A stretch of 64,000 bases of DNA, taken from the NCBI GenBank assembly GCA_963767645.1, contig CAVYEW010000014.1, positions 310,001-374,000 on the forward strand, in the 5' to 3' direction. A program made the position numbers and the translations under genes. Each line of letters starts with the position of its first letter. Positions within the stretch are counted from its first letter, which is position 1. Shown piece after piece: positions 15,563-24,212 of the stretch. The notes under the pieces were generated by a model. It was given only the letters and a program-made list of their open reading frames with translations. It had not been told where the DNA came from and did no database searches. The DNA is from DATFDN01 sp963767645. GTDB taxonomy: Bacteria; Pseudomonadota; Alphaproteobacteria; Acetobacterales; Acetobacteraceae.

Positions 15563-16602
15563 GCGAGAAGGAGCGCCTCGACCGCTTCATGGCGCGGGCG
15601 AACGCGGCCTATTACGCCAGCCGCGACCCGTTCGCCGACTTCGCCACGGCGCCCGAGATCTGTCAGGCCTTCGGGGAGGTGCTCGGAATCTGGGCGGCTG
15701 TCACTTGGGAGCAGCTCGGCTGCCCCAGGCCGGTGATTTTTGCCGAGGCTGGGCCGGGGCGCGGCACCTTGATGCGCGATGCGCTGCGCGTGCTCAACGC
15801 CGTGTCGCCGGCGTTTCGCGAAGCGCTGGAGCTGCACCTGATCGAGACCTCGCCCTCCTTGCAGGCGAGACAGGCGCAGCTGCTGGACGGCGCGACATGG
15901 CACGAAGATCTGGCGAGCCTGCCGGCGGCGCCGCTGATCCTGCTGGCCAACGAGTTCCTGGATGCGCTGCCCATCCGCCAGTTCGTGCGACGGGGAGCGA
16001 GCTGGGCCGAGCGGTTCGTGAGCAAGGAGAGGCTCGTAGAACTTCCCTGCGAACCTACCGAAAATCCCCTCCCCCCGGCCCCCTCCCACAAGGGGAGGGG
16101 GAGCTTAAAATCTCCCCTCCCCTTGTGGGAGGGGTTGGGGGAGGGGTCGGTAGTCGAAATCTGCGAACCGGCGCTCGACTTCGCCGCTGCGCTCGGGGAC
16201 CGCTTCGCCGCCCGGCCCGGCGCGGCGCTGCTGATCGACTATGGCCCCGCCGAGAGCACGGCAGGCGACAGCCTCCAGGCGATCCGCCATGCCCGGCCGG
16301 CCGATCCGCTTCGCGACCCAGGGAGCGCCGACCTGACAGCGCATGTCGATTTCGCTGCCCTGGCCCGAGCAGTCCGGGAAGCAGGCGCCGCGGTATATGG
16401 CCCGGTGCCGCAGGGCTTGTTGCTGACGCGCCTCGGCCTGCTGCAACGCACCGACCGCCTGGCCCGGACCTGCAGGCCCGCCCAGGCTCAGGCCCTGATC
16501 GAGTCGGCACGGCGCCTGATCGAGCCCGACCAGATGGGGCGGCTGTTCAAGGGATTGGCGATCTGCTCGCCCGAATGCCCGGTGCCGGCGGGATTCGAGT
16601 GA
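15559..16602 (+). CDS. MidA/NDUFAF7-family SAM-dependent methyltransferase with in-frame repeat insertion
   Basis: The 347-aa protein belongs to the family of mitochondrial NDUFAF7, an arginine methyltransferase for complex I assembly. The SAM-binding motif is VIFAEAGPGRGTLMRDALR. LHLIETSPSLQARQ and ILLANEFLDALPIRQFV are further family motifs, and LIDYGP occurs in the C-terminal half. The start is probably the GTG at 15559 overlapping the lgt stop. Residues about 168-197 (NPLPPAPSHKGRGSLKSPLP...) are encoded by the palindromic repeat at 16066-16146 and are foreign to the family; the frame stays open across them. The insertion may be tolerated or may have inactivated the protein. Confidence 0.85.
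   Translation: MSEKERLDRFMARANAAYYASRDPFADFATAPEICQAFGEVLGIWAAVTWEQLGCPRPVIFAEAGPGRGTLMRDALRVLNAVSPAFREALELHLIETSPSLQARQAQLLDGATWHEDLASLPAAPLILLANEFLDALPIRQFVRRGASWAERFVSKERLVELPCEPTENPLPPAPSHKGRGSLKSPLPLWEGLGEGSVVEICEPALDFAAALGDRFAARPGAALLIDYGPAESTAGDSLQAIRHARPADPLRDPGSADLTAHVDFAALARAVREAGAAVYGPVPQGLLLTRLGLLQRTDRLARTCRPAQAQALIESARRLIEPDQMGRLFKGLAICSPECPVPAGFE
16066..16146. repeat. C/G-rich palindromic repeat, copy 2 (inside the methyltransferase gene)
   Basis: The 81-bp element has a left hairpin (ccctcccacaaggggaggg) and a right hairpin (cccctccccttgtgggagg), with complementary ends. It is nearly identical in design to the copy at 44266-44348, including the same cacaagg and ccttgtg loops. 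The length is a multiple of three. Confidence 0.85.
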
Positions 16603-16637
16603 CAGGACGCGGACCGCGCCATATAGGCGCACGCAGA

Positions 16638-17408
16638 ATGACTGCTCCCTCCCCGCTCTGCGCGCCGCTCCTGCCGATGCCGCACGGCTTCTTCACCCGC
16701 CAGGGCGGGGTCTCCGAGGGGCCGTTCGCATCGCTCAACTGCAGCCTCTCCGGGCAGGATAGGCGCGACTCGGTTCTGGAGAACCGGGCGCGCGCCGCAC
16801 GTGCCGTGGGAACCGCGCCGGCGGGTCTGGTCGGGCTCACCCAGGTTCATGGCGCCGAGGCGGTAACGGTTGAGGCACCGTGGCAGCCGGGGGCCGGGCC
16901 GCGCGCGGATGCGATGGTCACGGCGACGCCCGGCCTCGCGCTCGGCATCGTCACCGCGGATTGCGCCCCGGTGCTGTTCGCCGATCCGCAGTCCGGCGTC
17001 ATCGGCGCGGCCCATGCCGGCTGGCGCGGCGCGGTGGCCGGGGTGCTGGAGGCGACGATCGCAGCGATGTGCGCATTGGGGGCGGCGCGGGAGCTCATCG
17101 CCGCCGCGATCGGCCCGTGCATCGGGCAATCCTCCTACGAAGTCGGCGCCGATTTGCGCGACGCGGTGCTCGTCCGCGATGCGGCGGATCGTCGGTTCTT
17201 CGCGCCCGGCCGGAACGAGTTCCGGTGGCAGTTCGACCTCGGCGGCTACTGTGCCGCCTGCCTCGCGGCCTCGGGGGTTGCGCGAATTGCCAGCATCGGC
17301 GCCGACACGGCGGCCGACGCGGCGCGGTTCTTCAGCCACCGGCGCCGCACCCTCGCGGGCGGCGGGCCGATCGGGCACCAGATCTCCATCGTTGCGCTGC
17401 CGGCCTGA
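16638..17408 (+). CDS. pgeF: Peptidoglycan editing factor PgeF / YfiH-type multicopper polyphenol oxidase-fold protein
   Basis: The 256-aa protein belongs to the YfiH/DUF152 family, linked to removal of mis-incorporated residues from peptidoglycan precursors and with purine nucleoside activity in some members. Family motifs with metal ligands are LTQVHGAEA, TADCAPVLFAD, AAHAGWRGAVAGV and AAIGPCIGQSSYEVG. The ATG at 16638 follows the methyltransferase by 35 bp. The stop overlaps the start of the lipoprotein gene (ATGA-type, 17406-17410). Confidence 0.9.
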   Translation: MTAPSPLCAPLLPMPHGFFTRQGGVSEGPFASLNCSLSGQDRRDSVLENRARAARAVGTAPAGLVGLTQVHGAEAVTVEAPWQPGAGPRADAMVTATPGLALGIVTADCAPVLFADPQSGVIGAAHAGWRGAVAGVLEATIAAMCALGAARELIAAAIGPCIGQSSYEVGADLRDAVLVRDAADRRFFAPGRNEFRWQFDLGGYCAACLAASGVARIASIGADTAADAARFFSHRRRTLAGGGPIGHQISIVALPA

Positions 17409-18307
17409 TGCGCCCTCTCCTGCTGCTCGCCCTGGCGGGTCTGCTCGCCGCTTGCGGCACTCTGCCGCAACCGTTCCGCGGCAATCCTGGGGAGACCGCG
17501 CGCCGGTTGGCGTCCGAGCCGCCGATCCTGCCCCGGCTGATCGTGCCGGCGCCGGCGACGGCGCTGCTGTCGGACAGCGGCGGCCAGGCTTTCGCCGCCC
17601 TGCTCGCCCGCGACCTCCAGCTCCGCGAGGTGCCCGCCTATGCCGAGGCCGGCCATAGCGGGGATTGGGTGCTGGCCGTGTCAGCGACCGACACGGGCCG
17701 AGCCGTGGTGCCGGTATACACGGTGCGCACGCCGCAAGGCCGCGAGGCCGCGACCTTGAAGGGCTCGCCGGTGCCGACCGACGCCTGGGCCGCAGCAACC
17801 CCGGCGACCCTGGAGGAAGCGGCGGCCGACGCCGCCCAGCGGCTTTCGGTCACGCTGGCGGGAATCAACACCACCCTGCAGCGCGCCAACCCCAACAGCC
17901 TCCTCAATCGTCCGGCGCGCGTCGCCGTGCTCGAGGTAACGGGCGCCCCGGGCGACGGTGATGCCGCGCTGACCCGGCTGATGCGCACGCATCTGTCGGC
18001 ATTGGGCGAGACGGTGCAGGACTCGCCCAAGGACGCGGACTTCGTCGTGCAGGGCCAGGTGCGCACGGTGCCGATCGCCGGCGGGCAGGAGCGGGTGGAG
18101 ATCCAATGGATCGTCACCGAGCCGAGGCGGGCGGGCACACCGGGCGGCGCCGAGCGCGGCCGGGTGGTGCAGCTCAACAATGTCGCGGCGGGCTCGCTGA
18201 ACGGGGTCTGGGGCGATGTTGCCCAGGCAGTGACCGAGGAGGCCTCCGGCGGGGTGCGCGACGTGGTGCTGCGCCAGTCGGGCCGGGAGCCGGCGAAAGC
18301 CGAGTAG
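17408..18307 (+). CDS. Lipoprotein of unknown function
   Basis: The 299-aa protein has a lipoprotein signal peptide (MRPLLLLALAGLLAACG, lipobox LLAAC), so it should be anchored in the outer or inner membrane. The mature part is soluble. RVAVLEVTGAPGDGDAALTR and FVVQGQVRTVPIAGGQERVE suggest a small-molecule or polymer-binding fold, but I do not recognise a named family. Its ATG overlaps the pgeF stop, and prs follows 80 bp downstream. Confidence 0.8.
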   Translation: MRPLLLLALAGLLAACGTLPQPFRGNPGETARRLASEPPILPRLIVPAPATALLSDSGGQAFAALLARDLQLREVPAYAEAGHSGDWVLAVSATDTGRAVVPVYTVRTPQGREAATLKGSPVPTDAWAAATPATLEEAAADAAQRLSVTLAGINTTLQRANPNSLLNRPARVAVLEVTGAPGDGDAALTRLMRTHLSALGETVQDSPKDADFVVQGQVRTVPIAGGQERVEIQWIVTEPRRAGTPGGAERGRVVQLNNVAAGSLNGVWGDVAQAVTEEASGGVRDVVLRQSGREPAKAE

Positions 18308-18387
18308 TTTCGCGTCCGGGTTCATGGACATGTCATGATCCGGGCGCTAGAAGGCCGCGTCCCACGGCGCCGAGGGCACCGCATCCC

Positions 18388-19320
18388 ATGAAGATCGTTG
18401 CCTGCAACAGCAACCGGCCGCTGGCCAACGCCATGGCCGCGGCGCTGAACCTGCCGCTGACCCGCGCCGCCGTCCGCCGCTTCGCCGATATGGAGATCTT
18501 CGTCGAGATCCACGAGAACATCCGCGGCGAGGACGTGTTCGTGATCCAGTCCACGTCCTATCCGGCGAACGACCACCTGATGGAGCTGCTGATCACTCTG
18601 GACGCGCTGCGCCGCAGCTCGGCGCGGCGGGTGACGGCGGTGGTGCCGTATTTCGGCTATGCGCGCCAGGATCGGAAATCGGGGCCGCGCACGCCGATCA
18701 GCGCCAAGCTGGTGGCCAACCTCATCACCGAGGCCGGCGCGCACCGCGTGCTGACGATGGACCTGCATGCCGGGCAGATCCAGGGCTTCTTCGACATCCC
18801 GGTGGACAACCTCTACGCCGCCCCCCTGTTCGCCCGCGATATCAAGGAGCGCTACGGCGGGCGCGACATCATGATCGTCTCGCCCGACGTCGGCGGGGTG
18901 CTGCGCGCCCGCGCCATCGCGACCCGGCTGAACGTCGATCTGGCGATCATCGACAAAAGGCGCGACCGCGCGGGAGTGTCGGAGGTGATGAACGTGATCG
19001 GCGACGTGGAGGGGCGCGACTGCATCCTGGTGGACGACATCGTCGATTCCGGCGGCACGCTGGTGAACGCGGCGGCGGCGCTGATCGACAACGGCGCGCG
19101 CTCGGCCAGCGTCTATGTCACCCACGGCGTGCTGTCGGGCGGCGCGGTGGCGCGGATCGCCTCCTCGCCGATCGAGATGGTGACGATCACGGACTCGATC
19201 CTGGCGACCGAGGCGGTCCGCGTGGCCGACAACATCCGCCAGATCACGATCGCGCCGCTGATGGCGGAGGCGATGCGGCGGATTAACGACGAGAGTTCGG
19301 TAAGTTCGCTATTCGATTGA
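18388..19320 (+). CDS. prs: Ribose-phosphate pyrophosphokinase
   Basis: Prs makes PRPP from ribose 5-phosphate and ATP for purine, pyrimidine, His and Trp synthesis. The 310-aa protein starts MKIVACNSNRPLANAMAAAL. It contains the ATP flexible-loop region YARQDRKSGPRTPISAKLVA, the LTMDLHAGQIQGFF stretch, and the PRPP signature DCILVDDIVDSGGTLVNAA. The frame is open upstream, but the ATG at 18388 matches the family N-terminus. Confidence 0.96.
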   Translation: MKIVACNSNRPLANAMAAALNLPLTRAAVRRFADMEIFVEIHENIRGEDVFVIQSTSYPANDHLMELLITLDALRRSSARRVTAVVPYFGYARQDRKSGPRTPISAKLVANLITEAGAHRVLTMDLHAGQIQGFFDIPVDNLYAAPLFARDIKERYGGRDIMIVSPDVGGVLRARAIATRLNVDLAIIDKRRDRAGVSEVMNVIGDVEGRDCILVDDIVDSGGTLVNAAAALIDNGARSASVYVTHGVLSGGAVARIASSPIEMVTITDSILATEAVRVADNIRQITIAPLMAEAMRRINDESSVSSLFD

Positions 19321-19387
19321 TTTTGTGGCTTTCAGCAGGCCCTTGCGGGCTCTCGCATCCCTACGTCTCGGCCAAAGCAGTTTCAAT

Positions 19388-19479
19388 CGTCCTTGCCGGG
19401 CTCGACCCGGCAATCCAACAGAAGACTCAAGCGAATGCAGAGAGTGCGTTGGATGCGCGGGTCAAGCCCGCGCATGACG
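19388..19479. repeat. REP-like palindromic element downstream of prs
   Basis: A left hairpin (ttgccgggctcgacccggcaa) is followed by atccaac, a 27-bp spacer, and gttggat with a right hairpin (gcgcgggtcaagcccgcgc), ending catgacg. Its architecture resembles the elements at 7104, 48065 and within the MITE-like copies. It lies where a terminator for prs would be expected. Confidence 0.75.
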
Positions 19480-19537
19480 ATCTATAATGCCAACCCGCCT
19501 GATGACTGACCCATCCGTACTACGCTACCCCGCTCCG

Positions 19538-19628
19538 CCCCTCCCCCACCCCCTCCCGCAAGGGGAGGGGAGGCTTTCGGCGGCGCGCTTCTCCCCCTCC
19601 CCTTGCGGGAGGGGGCCGGGGGGAGGGG
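19538..19628. repeat. C/G-rich palindromic repeat, copy 3 (intergenic)
   Basis: Two hairpins with cccgcaagggg and ccccttgcggg loops are joined by a GC-rich spacer of about 20 bp; the outer ends (ccctccccc and gggggaggg) pair. It lies between the convergent prs and SDR genes, together with the REP-like element, and may act as a bidirectional terminator. Confidence 0.85.
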
Positions 19629-19702
19629 CCAGCGCGATAGGTCAATAATCAGGAACGTATATGCCGGTGGTGCGCGCGTTCGGTCCCGGCCCGCCGCGGA
19701 TG

Positions 19703-20467
19703 TCACGTCGTGACCGAGAATCCCCCGTCCACCGGTATCGCCGTGCCGGTCACGAAATCGGACCCTGCGCCCGCGAGGAACACGGCGATCCCGGCCAGAT
19801 CCGCCGGCACGCCCCAGCGTCCGGCCGGAGTGCGCGCCTCTACCCGCTCGTGCAGCCCGTCCACCTGCCGGCGGGCCGTGCGCGTGAGGTCGGTGTCGAT
19901 CCAGCCGGGCAGCACCGCGTTCACCTGGATCTTGTCCTGCGCCCAGGCAGTGGCGAGCGCGCGGGTCATCTGCACGATGCCGCCCTTGCTGGCCGCGTAG
20001 GGCGTCGCGTAGGGCGCGCCGAAGATCGACATCATCGAGCCGATATTGATGATCTTGCCGCCGCCCGCCTGCTGCATCGCCGGATAGGCGGCCTGCGCGC
20101 AGAAGAAGGCGCTGGTCAGGTTGGTGTCCATAACGTGGCGCCACTCATCCTCGGTGTAGTCCTGCGGCATCTTGCGGATCGAGGTGCCGGCGTTGTTCAC
20201 CAGGATGTCCAGGCGACCGAATTCGGCCAGCGTCTCCGCCACCAGCTTTTCGCAGGCCGCACGCTCCGTCACGTCGGCGGCGACGAAACGGCAGCGGGCG
20301 CCCAGCGCCTCGATCCTCCCTTGGGCCACACGGGCCTTCTCCGCGTCGCGGCCCGCCAGCACCAGCGCGGCGCCCGCCTCCGCCAATCCCTCCGCCATCC
20401 CGAGCCCGATGCCGCCATTGCCGCCCGTGACGATCGCCACCCGCCCCTTGAGATCGAATAGCCGCAT
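19703..20467 (-). CDS. SDR-family oxidoreductase (3-ketoacyl-ACP reductase / gluconate 5-dehydrogenase-like)
   Basis: The 254-aa protein is a classical short-chain dehydrogenase. It has GRVAIVTGGNGGIGLGMAEG (cofactor glycine motif), LVNNAGTS, INIGSMMS with the catalytic Ser, and YAASKGG with the Tyr-x3-Lys pair. AVLPGWIDTDLT, ending FVTGTAIPVDGGFS, completes the pattern. The TGxNxGIG motif and AGRD favour NADP(H). The substrate cannot be told from sequence. The ATG at 20467 was preferred to a longer frame. It is divergent from the EamA transporter gene. Confidence 0.88.
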   Translation of the reverse strand: MRLFDLKGRVAIVTGGNGGIGLGMAEGLAEAGAALVLAGRDAEKARVAQGRIEALGARCRFVAADVTERAACEKLVAETLAEFGRLDILVNNAGTSIRKMPQDYTEDEWRHVMDTNLTSAFFCAQAAYPAMQQAGGGKIINIGSMMSIFGAPYATPYAASKGGIVQMTRALATAWAQDKIQVNAVLPGWIDTDLTRTARRQVDGLHERVEARTPAGRWGVPADLAGIAVFLAGAGSDFVTGTAIPVDGGFSVTT

Positions 20468-20544
20468 GTCTGACGCCCTCCCCCGGCTGCTAGCCGCCGG
20501 GGGAGACTGTGGCATACCGAGGATGCCAACAGAACGGGGTGCCC

Positions 20545-21459
20545 ATGTCGTCCACCGCCGAGCCGGCCGCACCCGCACGCCTCGGCGGACGTCAGGGTGG
20601 GCGGATCGAGGGGCTCGCCCTGCTGGCCGTCACCGCCTGCTCCTGGGGCCTCAACTGGCCGGTGATGAAGTTTATCCTCTCGGAACTGCCGCCGTTCACC
20701 TCGCGCACCATTGGGGCGGCGCTGGGCCTGGCGTTCGCCCTTCTGCTCGCATGGGCGCGCGGGGAGCGGCTGCGCCCGCCGCGGCACCAGATCTGGCCGC
20801 TGGTCGTGTTCGCCAGCCTCAACTACGGCGGCTTCTCCGTCTTCACCACGATCGCGCTGGTTTGGCTGCGCGCCAGCGAGGCGGTGGTCATCACCTACAC
20901 CTTGCCGATCTGGGCGGCGCTGCTCGCCTGGCCGATGCTGGGGGAGCGGCCGACACTGCGGCGCGGCGCCGGCATGGTGCTTGCGCTCGCGGGCGTCGCG
21001 CTTTTAGTCGGGGCCGACCAGATGCGTACCGGCTGGACCGTCCTGCCCGGGATCGGCAGCGCGTTCCTTGCCGCGGTCCTGTTCGGCCTCGGAACCGTGA
21101 TTGCCAAGCGTCGGCCGCTGGAGATGCCCCTGGTCGCCGGCGTCGCCTGGCAGATCGGGCTGGGGTCGATCCCCGTTCTGCTCCTTGCCCTGTTCGAGCG
21201 GCCCGACTGGACGCAAGCGACCCCGCTCGCCTGGGGCGGCTTCGTCTATGTCGGGATCATGCCGATGACGGTCGCCTATCTCACGTGGTTCCGCGCCTTG
21301 CGGCTGCTGCCGGCCTCGATCGCCGCCACCAGCGTGCTGCTCTCTCCGTTGGTCGGCGTGCTCGGCTCGGCCGCGATGCTGGGCGATCCCTTGGGGCCAC
21401 GCCAACTTCTTGCATTGGCCCTTACCCTGACCGGCGTGGGCCTGGCCGCGCGATCGTGA
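20545..21459 (+). CDS. EamA-family (DMT) transporter
   Basis: The 304-aa protein has about ten hydrophobic segments arranged as two EamA repeats. The first starts at LALLAVTACSWGLNWPVMKF and the second at VLPGIGSAFLAAVLFGLGT. Members export amino acids or metabolites, but this one's substrate is unknown. The ATG at 20545 (MSSTAEPAAP) gives the usual length; the frame opens at 20509. It is divergent from the SDR gene with 77 bp between the starts, so the two may share a control region. Confidence 0.88.
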   Translation: MSSTAEPAAPARLGGRQGGRIEGLALLAVTACSWGLNWPVMKFILSELPPFTSRTIGAALGLAFALLLAWARGERLRPPRHQIWPLVVFASLNYGGFSVFTTIALVWLRASEAVVITYTLPIWAALLAWPMLGERPTLRRGAGMVLALAGVALLVGADQMRTGWTVLPGIGSAFLAAVLFGLGTVIAKRRPLEMPLVAGVAWQIGLGSIPVLLLALFERPDWTQATPLAWGGFVYVGIMPMTVAYLTWFRALRLLPASIAATSVLLSPLVGVLGSAAMLGDPLGPRQLLALALTLTGVGLAARS

Positions 21460-21518
21460 GTCCGGTGTGACGTGAGCACATGGCGATCCGTCGCTATTGG
21501 CGCTAAAACCCATGCGCT

Positions 21519-22718
21519 ATGCACCCGTTCCAGAACCTCTGCCGCCGCGCACTCGACGACATCCGCACCCAAGGCCGGTACCGACGCTTCACGCCGCTGC
21601 GCAAGCAGGCGGCGTCGTTCCCGTGGTATCGCCGCCCGGACGGGACGCAGATCCTGGTCTGGTCCTCCAACGACTATCTCGGGATGGGCAACCATCCCGC
21701 GGTGATCGAAGCTGCCTGCGCGGCGGCGCGGGAGATGGGCGCGGGCGCCGGCGGGACGCGCAACATCAGCGGCACCAGCCCGGTGCATGATGCGCTGGAG
21801 GCCGAATTGGCCGCGCTGCACGGCAAGCAAGCGGCGCTGATCTTCACCTCGGGCTTCGTCTCCAACCAGGCGACCTTGTCAACGATCCTGAACTCCCTGC
21901 CCGGCTGGGTAGTCTTCTCCGACGAGAAGAACCACGCCTCGATGATTGCCGGCATCAAGGGATCGAAGGCCGCCTGCCGTATCTTCCGCCATAACGACGT
22001 CGCGCATCTCGACGCGCTGCTCGCCGCCACGCCGGAAGAGGCGCCGAAGCTGGTCGCCTTCGAATCCGTCTATTCGATGGATGCCGACATCGCGCCGATC
22101 CGCGCAATCTGCGATGTCGCCGCCCGCCGCGGCGCGATGACCTATCTCGACGAGGTCCACGCGGTCGGCATGTACGGCCCGACCGGCGCTGGCGTCGCCG
22201 AGCGCGACGGCGTCGCGGACCGGATCGACGTGATCGAGGGCACGCTCGCCAAGGGGTTCGGCTGCCAGGGCGGCTACATCGCCGGCGACGCGACGATGAT
22301 CGACTACATCCGCTCGGTGGCGCCGGGATTCATCTTCACCACCTCCATGCCGCCGATGCTCGCCGCGGCGGCGCTGGCGAGCATCCGGCATGTCCGCAAG
22401 GATGTCGCGCGCCGGGAGCGCCTGTTTGAGCGGGCCGAGGCGCTGAAGCGCCGGTTCGACGCGGCCCGCCTGCCGCGCCTGCCCTCGGAGAGCCACATCG
22501 TCCCGCTGCATGTCGGCGAGGCCGCGCGCTGCTTCGAGGTCAGCCGGCGGCTGCTGGACGAGTTCGGCATGTATGCGACGCCGATCAACTACCCGACCGT
22601 GCCGCGCGGCTCGGAGCGGCTGCGTTTCACCCCAGGGCCGCTGCACGCCGACGAGATGATGGACCGGCTTGTCGAGGCGCTCTGCCAAATCCTGCACCCG
22701 GCGCTCGCGGCTGCCTGA
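21519..22718 (+). CDS. hemA: 5-aminolevulinate synthase
   Basis: ALAS condenses glycine with succinyl-CoA, the alphaproteobacterial (Shemin) entry to heme. The 399-aa PLP enzyme shows SNDYLGMGNHPAVIEA, GAGAGGTRNISGTSPVHDAL, TYLDEVHAVGMYGPTGAGVA and the PLP lysine in GTLAKGFGCQGGY. YPTVPRGSERLRFTPGPLH near the end is typical of ALAS rather than of KBL or BioF. A possible TTG-started methyltransferase gene follows 1 bp after the stop. Confidence 0.96.
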   Translation: MHPFQNLCRRALDDIRTQGRYRRFTPLRKQAASFPWYRRPDGTQILVWSSNDYLGMGNHPAVIEAACAAAREMGAGAGGTRNISGTSPVHDALEAELAALHGKQAALIFTSGFVSNQATLSTILNSLPGWVVFSDEKNHASMIAGIKGSKAACRIFRHNDVAHLDALLAATPEEAPKLVAFESVYSMDADIAPIRAICDVAARRGAMTYLDEVHAVGMYGPTGAGVAERDGVADRIDVIEGTLAKGFGCQGGYIAGDATMIDYIRSVAPGFIFTTSMPPMLAAAALASIRHVRKDVARRERLFERAEALKRRFDAARLPRLPSESHIVPLHVGEAARCFEVSRRLLDEFGMYATPINYPTVPRGSERLRFTPGPLHADEMMDRLVEALCQILHPALAAA

Positions 22719-22719
22719 C

Positions 22720-23907
22720 TTGCCCGACCCACGGCCGCTGATCCGCCTGGCCCCCGGCCAGGGACGACGGCTGCGCGCCGGCGCACCGTGGGCCTTCAGC
22801 AACGAGATCGCGATGAAGCCCGAGTACCGCCGCATGGAGCCGGGCGGGCTCGTGCGGCTGGAGGGCGATGACGGTGCGCGGTTCGGCACCGCGATGTTCA
22901 ACCCCCACAGCCTGATCGCGGCCCGCGTGCTGGACCGCGACCCCGATGCGGCGATCGATGCAGCGTGGGTGCGTTCGCGGTTGGAGCAGGCGGCGGCGCT
23001 GCGCAAACTCGTCTGCGATGGCACCTATCATCGTCTGGTCCACGCCGAGGCGGACCGTCTGCCCGGGTTGGTGATCGACCGTTACAACGATGTCGCGGTA
23101 ATTCAGGCGAACGCGGCGGGAATCGACCGATTGACGCCACCGATCGTCGCGGCGCTGCTGGACCTGCTGCCCGTCCGAGCTATCGTCGCGCGAAACAACT
23201 CACCTGCGCGCCGCCACGAGGGCCTGCCGGAGCAGGTCGCCTTGCTGCATGGCTCGGACGCTGCGGCGGTGGTGGAGGAGGGCGGCATCCGCTTTCCCGT
23301 CGATCCGCTCGCGGGACAGAAGACCGGCTGGTTCTTCGACCAGCGATCGAATCGCGATCGTGTCGCCGCGTTGGCGCCGGGCGCGCGCGTGCTTGACGTG
23401 TTCGCCCATACCGGCGCCTTCGGCCTGCGCTGCGCCGCTGCCGGCGCGGATGCAGTGACGCTGGTCGATTCGAGCGCGCCGGCGCTGGATCAGGCGATGG
23501 CGACAGCGGCGCTGAACGGCCTCGCCGGGCGGCTCCAGAGCACTCGGGCGGATGCGTTCGAGGCACTTGCCGCTCTCGCGGAAGCGGGGGACCGGTTCGA
23601 CATCGTGGTCTGCGATCCGCCCGCCTTCGCCAAGTCGCGCAAGGATGCCGCCGCCGGGCTGCGCGCCTATGGCCGCCTCGCGCGCCTGGCTGCCGGGCTG
23701 GTGGCCCCGGAGGGCTTCCTGTTCACGGCCTCATGCAGCCATCACGCACCGCTCGACGCCTGGGTCGGGCAGGTGGCCGACGGACTGCACCGGGCACGGC
23801 GTGATGCCCGCGTCATCGCGACAACGGCTGCCGGCCCCGACCATCCGGTACATCCGAACCTGCCGGAGACCGCGTATTTGAAAGCGCAGCTCGTTCAGCT
23901 GTTGTAA
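22720..23907 (+). CDS. Class I SAM-dependent rRNA methyltransferase (RlmI-like)
   Basis: The protein (about 395 aa) has an N-terminal PUA-like domain (LRAGAPWAFSNEI and RLEGDDGARFGTAMFNPHS) and a C-terminal Rossmann methyltransferase domain. The latter shows QKTGWFFDQRSNR, RVLDVFAHTGAFGLRCAAAGA and the catalytic DPPAFAKSRKDA. This is the plan of RlmI, which makes m5C1962 in 23S rRNA. The start is uncertain: a TTG at 22720 directly after the hemA stop fits best, while an ATG at 22669 would overlap hemA by 50 bp and adds an Arg-rich tail. Confidence 0.85.
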   Translation: MPDPRPLIRLAPGQGRRLRAGAPWAFSNEIAMKPEYRRMEPGGLVRLEGDDGARFGTAMFNPHSLIAARVLDRDPDAAIDAAWVRSRLEQAAALRKLVCDGTYHRLVHAEADRLPGLVIDRYNDVAVIQANAAGIDRLTPPIVAALLDLLPVRAIVARNNSPARRHEGLPEQVALLHGSDAAAVVEEGGIRFPVDPLAGQKTGWFFDQRSNRDRVAALAPGARVLDVFAHTGAFGLRCAAAGADAVTLVDSSAPALDQAMATAALNGLAGRLQSTRADAFEALAALAEAGDRFDIVVCDPPAFAKSRKDAAAGLRAYGRLARLAAGLVAPEGFLFTASCSHHAPLDAWVGQVADGLHRARRDARVIATTAAGPDHPVHPNLPETAYLKAQLVQLL

Positions 23908-24120
23908 TCGAGGTACTGAAGCGCGCGTTATGGTGAGATTTCGCGTTGCAACCTGCAATCAGCGATCGTAGCCAAGCACGCTTATTCTTGGATCTGCTTG
24001 CCGGTGGGCTAATCTATCACACCGATTCCGTGCATAGCCCCTGGCATCCCCACGTCTCCCGCCGCGGCAAATGCGCTCGCGTTGGAGGCGGACAATGCCG
24101 TCAGCAGTAGTCACTAAGGT

Positions 24121-24149
24121 TTGATCGCTGGCGTAACACTTTGTATATC
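24121..24149 (+). promoter_or_regulatory. Probable sigma-70 promoter of the HAF-repeat gene
   Basis: TTGATC at 24121-24126 and TATATC at 24144-24149 are separated by 17 bp, close to the consensus. The gene's ATG is about 57 bp downstream of the predicted start point. The surrounding 300 bp (23908-24212) holds no other supportable feature. Confidence 0.5.
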
Positions 24150-24212
24150 TGACGCAACGCTTAATAAACCTATCCTGCCAACGATACGGCCAAATAACTG
24201 GGGGAAACCGTC

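Noticed and set aside
16066..16146. CRISPR-like repeats among the C/G-rich elements
   Set aside because: The copies are dispersed over 55 kb as single palindromic units without spacer arrays or cas genes.
19482..20144. 220-aa minus-strand frame overlapping the SDR gene and repeat copy 3
   Set aside because: It is an out-of-frame reading of the SDR gene that runs through the palindromic repeat; the SDR frame carries all catalytic motifs.
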